A stretch of 64,000 nucleotides of DNA from Micromonospora sp. MP36 (GTDB taxonomy: Bacteria > Actinomycetota > Actinomycetes > Mycobacteriales > Micromonosporaceae). Below are positions 61,989 to 64,000 of the stretch, one piece after another. The translations under genes and the position numbers were made by a program. The stretch spans positions 62,001 to 126,000 of the forward strand of contig NZ_VSFA01000001.1 of the NCBI RefSeq assembly GCF_008119785.1, in the 5' to 3' direction. Every line of letters begins with the position of its first letter. Within the stretch, counting starts at the first letter, position 1. The notes beneath the pieces are model-generated. The model saw only the letters and a list, made by a program, of their open reading frames with translations, made no database searches and was not told where the DNA came from.

Positions 61989-62303
61989 CTATTCGAAGAT
62001 CAGGTTGATCAGGTAATCGCCGACGAAGAAGAGTGTGGCGGCGCCGGCGATGAAGGCCAGGCCGATGATGGCGATGGCCGAGCTGGTCAGCACCTTCGAG
62101 ATCTCGCCCCGGCTGGCGCGCCCGATGAAGATGACGCCGAGCACGGCGAGCAGGATCGGCGCGATCTTGCTGGCGAAGAAGCTGACGACACTGTTGGTGT
62201 CGATGCCCTTGGGGGCCGGCTCGGCGAGTGGAGTCGACGCCAGGGTGTGGAGCGCGTGGTCGACGGCTGCGCTCGCCGCCCCCATGAGCTCGGTGGCGAT
62301 CAC
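61989..62303 (-). CDS. Small two-helix membrane protein, possible VirB2-like pilin or channel subunit
   Basis: A 104-residue protein. GTG 62303 is chosen because GGGGAGG lies 6 nt upstream; an ATG at 62318 overlaps that ribosome site. The N-terminal ~45 residues are soluble or outside, followed by two long hydrophobic helices (KIAPILLAVLGVIFIGRA and SSAIAIIGLAFIAGAATLFF) around a short charged loop (SRGEISK). Two-helix proteins of this size at the head of VirB3-VirB4 operons are often VirB2/TrbC-like, but no signal peptide is evident and the call is tentative. Confidence 0.55.
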   Translation of the reverse strand: MIATELMGAASAAVDHALHTLASTPLAEPAPKGIDTNSVVSFFASKIAPILLAVLGVIFIGRASRGEISKVLTSSAIAIIGLAFIAGAATLFFVGDYLINLIFE

Positions 62304-62659
62304 TGGAAACCTCCCCATGTCGCGGCCGGCGGCGCCGCGGCGGTGCAGTAGGCAAGCCTGGCGGGATGGTGCTCATTCGACACAGCGTGCGCGACGCTGC
62401 GTTCGTCACCCACCACGGAGAGTGGTGAGCTTTGGGGGGATTCTTCCCGCTTCGGCCCTCCCTCCAGGCTTCGCCATCTCGATGCTGGGCAATTCCAAAG
62501 CGTACGGGCCGGCCCTCTTTGCGACAACCCGCGAAGAGTCGACCCGGAGCGACCCGGACGACCGATCGTACACCTGTTCCAATTCCCATGTCAGGGCCGT
62601 CGTGGAGGGTTGCCGCCCGGGCCGCCGGAAGCCCTGCTGGCGACCGGTACTGTCGGGTC
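62304..62659. other. Divergent promoter region between the type IV secretion-like operon and folP
   Basis: The 356-bp gap has no plausible gene. It contains a hairpin CACCAC-ggaga-GTGGTG near 62410-62428, a long relatively AT-rich stretch around 62480-62600, and the -10-like TACTGT for folP at its right edge. No clear promoter for the leftward operon could be singled out. Confidence 0.5.
62648..62653 (+). promoter_or_regulatory. Candidate -10 box for leaderless folP
   Basis: TACTGT, 6 nt, then GTG 62660; no ribosome site. This gives folP-folB-folK a promoter of their own, needed because folE is ~13 kb away. Confidence 0.5.
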
Positions 62660-63523
62660 GTGACCGATCTGGTGCGGGCGCAGGCCCCGGTGGTGATGGG
62701 CGTCCTCAACGTCACGCCCGACTCCTTCTCCGACGGCGGCAGATACGCCGATCTCGGCGCGGCCGTCGGACACGGAGTGCGACTGCGCGCGGAGGGCGCG
62801 GACCTGGTCGACGTGGGCGGCGAGTCCACCCGGCCGGGCGCCGAGCGGGTCGACGCGGAGACCGAGATCGCCCGGGTGCTGCCGGTCATCCGCGAGCTGC
62901 ACGCCGCCGGCATCCCGGTCAGCATCGACACCAGCCGCGCCCGGGTGGCGGAGGCCGCCCTCGCCGCCGGTGCGGACGTGGTCAACGACGTCTCCGGCGG
63001 CCTCGCCGACCCGGACATGGCGCGGGTGGTCCGGGACGCCAGCTGCCCCTGGGTGCTCATGCACTGGCGGGGGCATTCGCGCCAGATGCGCGACCTGGCC
63101 AGCTACGGCGACGTGGTGGCCGACGTCCGGACCGAGCTGAGCCAGCGGGTCGACGAGGCGCTCGCCGCCGGGATCGCCCCCGAGCAGATCATCATCGATC
63201 CCGGGCTGGGCTTCGCGAAGACCGCCGCGCACAACTGGGAGCTCAGCGCCCGGCTGCCCGAGCTGGTGAACCTCGGCTTCCCGGTGCTGTTCGGATCGAG
63301 CCGGAAGTCGTACCTGGGCCGGCTGCTCGCCGCTGCCGACGGCATGCCCCGGCCCACCTCGGGACGCGAGGCGGCCACCGTCGCCACCAGCGTGCTCGCG
63401 GTGGCGGCCGGGGCCTGGGGGGTACGGGTGCACGACGTCCGGGGCACCGCCGACGCGCTCGCCGTCTGGCGGGCCACCGGCCGCCCGTGCCTGGCGACCA
63501 CGATGATCGAGGGGGACCGGTGA
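62660..63523 (+). CDS. folP: Dihydropteroate synthase
   Basis: A 287-residue TIM-barrel enzyme from GTG 62660. All signature blocks are present: VMGVLNVTPDSFSDGG, VDVGGESTRPGA, VSIDTSRARVAEAAL, DVVNDVSGG, PWVLMHWRG, IDPGLGFAKTAAHNWEL, LFGSSRKSYLG and VRVHDVRGTADAL. It condenses 7,8-dihydropterin pyrophosphate with p-aminobenzoate and is the sulfonamide target. In most actinobacteria it follows folE directly; here it is separated by the secretion locus. Confidence 0.97.
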   Translation: MTDLVRAQAPVVMGVLNVTPDSFSDGGRYADLGAAVGHGVRLRAEGADLVDVGGESTRPGAERVDAETEIARVLPVIRELHAAGIPVSIDTSRARVAEAALAAGADVVNDVSGGLADPDMARVVRDASCPWVLMHWRGHSRQMRDLASYGDVVADVRTELSQRVDEALAAGIAPEQIIIDPGLGFAKTAAHNWELSARLPELVNLGFPVLFGSSRKSYLGRLLAAADGMPRPTSGREAATVATSVLAVAAGAWGVRVHDVRGTADALAVWRATGRPCLATTMIEGDR

Positions 63524-63582
63524 GCGCGAGGAGTGAGCCGGTTTTGCGAGCCCCGCAGTCGCGAACGAAGGGGGACCGGTGA
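63511..63582. repeat. Short intergenic element flanked by 13-bp direct repeats between folP and folB
   Basis: GGGGGACCGGTGA occurs at 63511-63523 and 63570-63582 (59-bp unit). The first copy contains the folP stop, the second the folB start; with a single copy the genes would overlap as GTGA. The inserted part begins GTGAGCGCGAGGAGTGAGCC, similar in style to the element at 50459-50514. Confidence 0.6.
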
Positions 63583-63938
63583 CGGACCGGATCGAGCTGA
63601 CCGGCCTGCGCGCCCACGGCCGGCACGGGGTGTACGACTTCGAGCGCGCCCAGGGGCAGGAGTTCGTGGTCGACGCCGTGCTCGAACTCGACCTCGGCCC
63701 GGCCGCGCGCTCGGACGAGGTGACCGACACCGTGCACTACGGTGAGCTGGCCGAGAAGTTGGTCGCGGTGATCACCGGGGAGCCGGTCAACCTGATCGAG
63801 ACGCTCGCCGACCGGCTGCTCGCGGTCTGCCTGGCCGAGCCGCTGGTCGCCGCCGCCACGGTCACCGTCCACAAGCCCGAGGCCCCCATCCCGCACGCCT
63901 TCCGGGATGTGGCCGTGACGATGCGGCGTACCCGATGA
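63579..63938 (+). CDS. folB: Dihydroneopterin aldolase
   Basis: A 119-residue enzyme of normal length from GTG 63579 (ggggga upstream). Conserved blocks are IELTGLRAHGRHGVYDFERAQGQEF, DTVHYGELAEKLVAVI and NLIETLADRLLAVCL, with the catalytic lysine in VTVHKPEAPIPHAF. It cleaves dihydroneopterin to 6-hydroxymethyl-dihydropterin. The folK ATG overlaps its stop. Confidence 0.96.
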   Translation: MTDRIELTGLRAHGRHGVYDFERAQGQEFVVDAVLELDLGPAARSDEVTDTVHYGELAEKLVAVITGEPVNLIETLADRLLAVCLAEPLVAAATVTVHKPEAPIPHAFRDVAVTMRRTR

Positions 63939-64000
63939 GCCGGGCCGTGCTGTCGATCGGCAGCAACCTCGGCGACCGGCTCGCCCACCTCCGTGCGGCG
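63935..64000 (+). CDS. folK: 6-hydroxymethyl-dihydropterin pyrophosphokinase, N-terminal 22 codons (cut by window edge)
   Basis: ATG 63935 overlaps the folB stop (ATGA). The visible residues MSRAVLSIGSNLGDRLAHLR are the typical HPPK N-terminus (SIGSNLGDR). The rest lies outside the window. Confidence 0.92.
   Translation, partial: MSRAVLSIGSNLGDRLAHLRAA

Overview
The window is a 64 kb piece of a very GC-rich chromosome (about 72-74% G+C by eye) with many GTG starts, tightly overlapping genes and leaderless promoters. Gene content and order (crp, nth, a thioredoxin lipoprotein, a CoA-type NUDIX, a MarP-like protease; ppa, dacB, a DUF2342-type metalloprotein, tilS, hpt, ftsH, folE, folP, folB, folK) are those of an actinobacterium. 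The style of the accessory genes suggests Micromonosporaceae (Micromonospora or a close relative); that family call is inference. All family assignments rest on motif recognition, since no database search was possible.

Left part (1-15.3 kb): the tail of a large ATPase/TPR regulator, a small membrane protein, a receptor-type Ser/Thr kinase, a secreted S33 tripeptidyl aminopeptidase, and an accessory block made of a TPR protein, a two-gene unit with a membrane protein, and a 1255-residue TPR-CHAT (caspase-like) protein. An orphan solute-binding lipoprotein coupled to a polytopic membrane protein follows.

15.3-24.9 kb: a minus-strand operon led by a TetR regulator with an adjacent palindromic operator. 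It encodes a TIGR03084-type DinB-fold protein, an AtuA-family protein, two acyl-CoA dehydrogenases and both subunits of a biotin-dependent acyl-CoA carboxylase. This looks like a branched or isoprenoid acyl-CoA catabolic module. The gap upstream holds a broken copy of a lipoprotein signal region and a 17-bp inverted repeat.

24.9-40.3 kb: metallophosphoesterase, Crp-type regulator, CbiZ, a CapA-like lipoprotein, the nth to marP run and a PAP2 phosphatase, then a compact type VII secretion (ESX-like) locus with mycP, eccC and eccD. eccC is interrupted by two single-base deletions. ppa closes this part.

40.4-49.7 kb: dacB, the DUF2342 gene, tilS, an AraC/GlxA-type regulator with a clear operator and a 45-residue membrane peptide, then hpt, ftsH and folE. 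folE has no ATG, GTG or TTG that would keep its conserved N-terminus and most likely starts at a CTG overlapping the ftsH stop.

49.7-62.7 kb: the ftsH-folE-folP-folB-folK order usual in actinobacteria is split by about 12.9 kb. The insert holds an FtsK/EccC-like ATPase with altered P-loop, several unknown proteins, and a seven-gene minus-strand operon whose order (VirB2-like?, VirB3/PrgI-like, VirB4, VirB6-like, VirB8-like?, lysozyme-like plus M23 hydrolase, unknown) matches the core of Gram-positive type IV secretion systems. No relaxase, integrase or clear coupling protein is visible. The window ends in folP, folB and the first 22 codons of folK.
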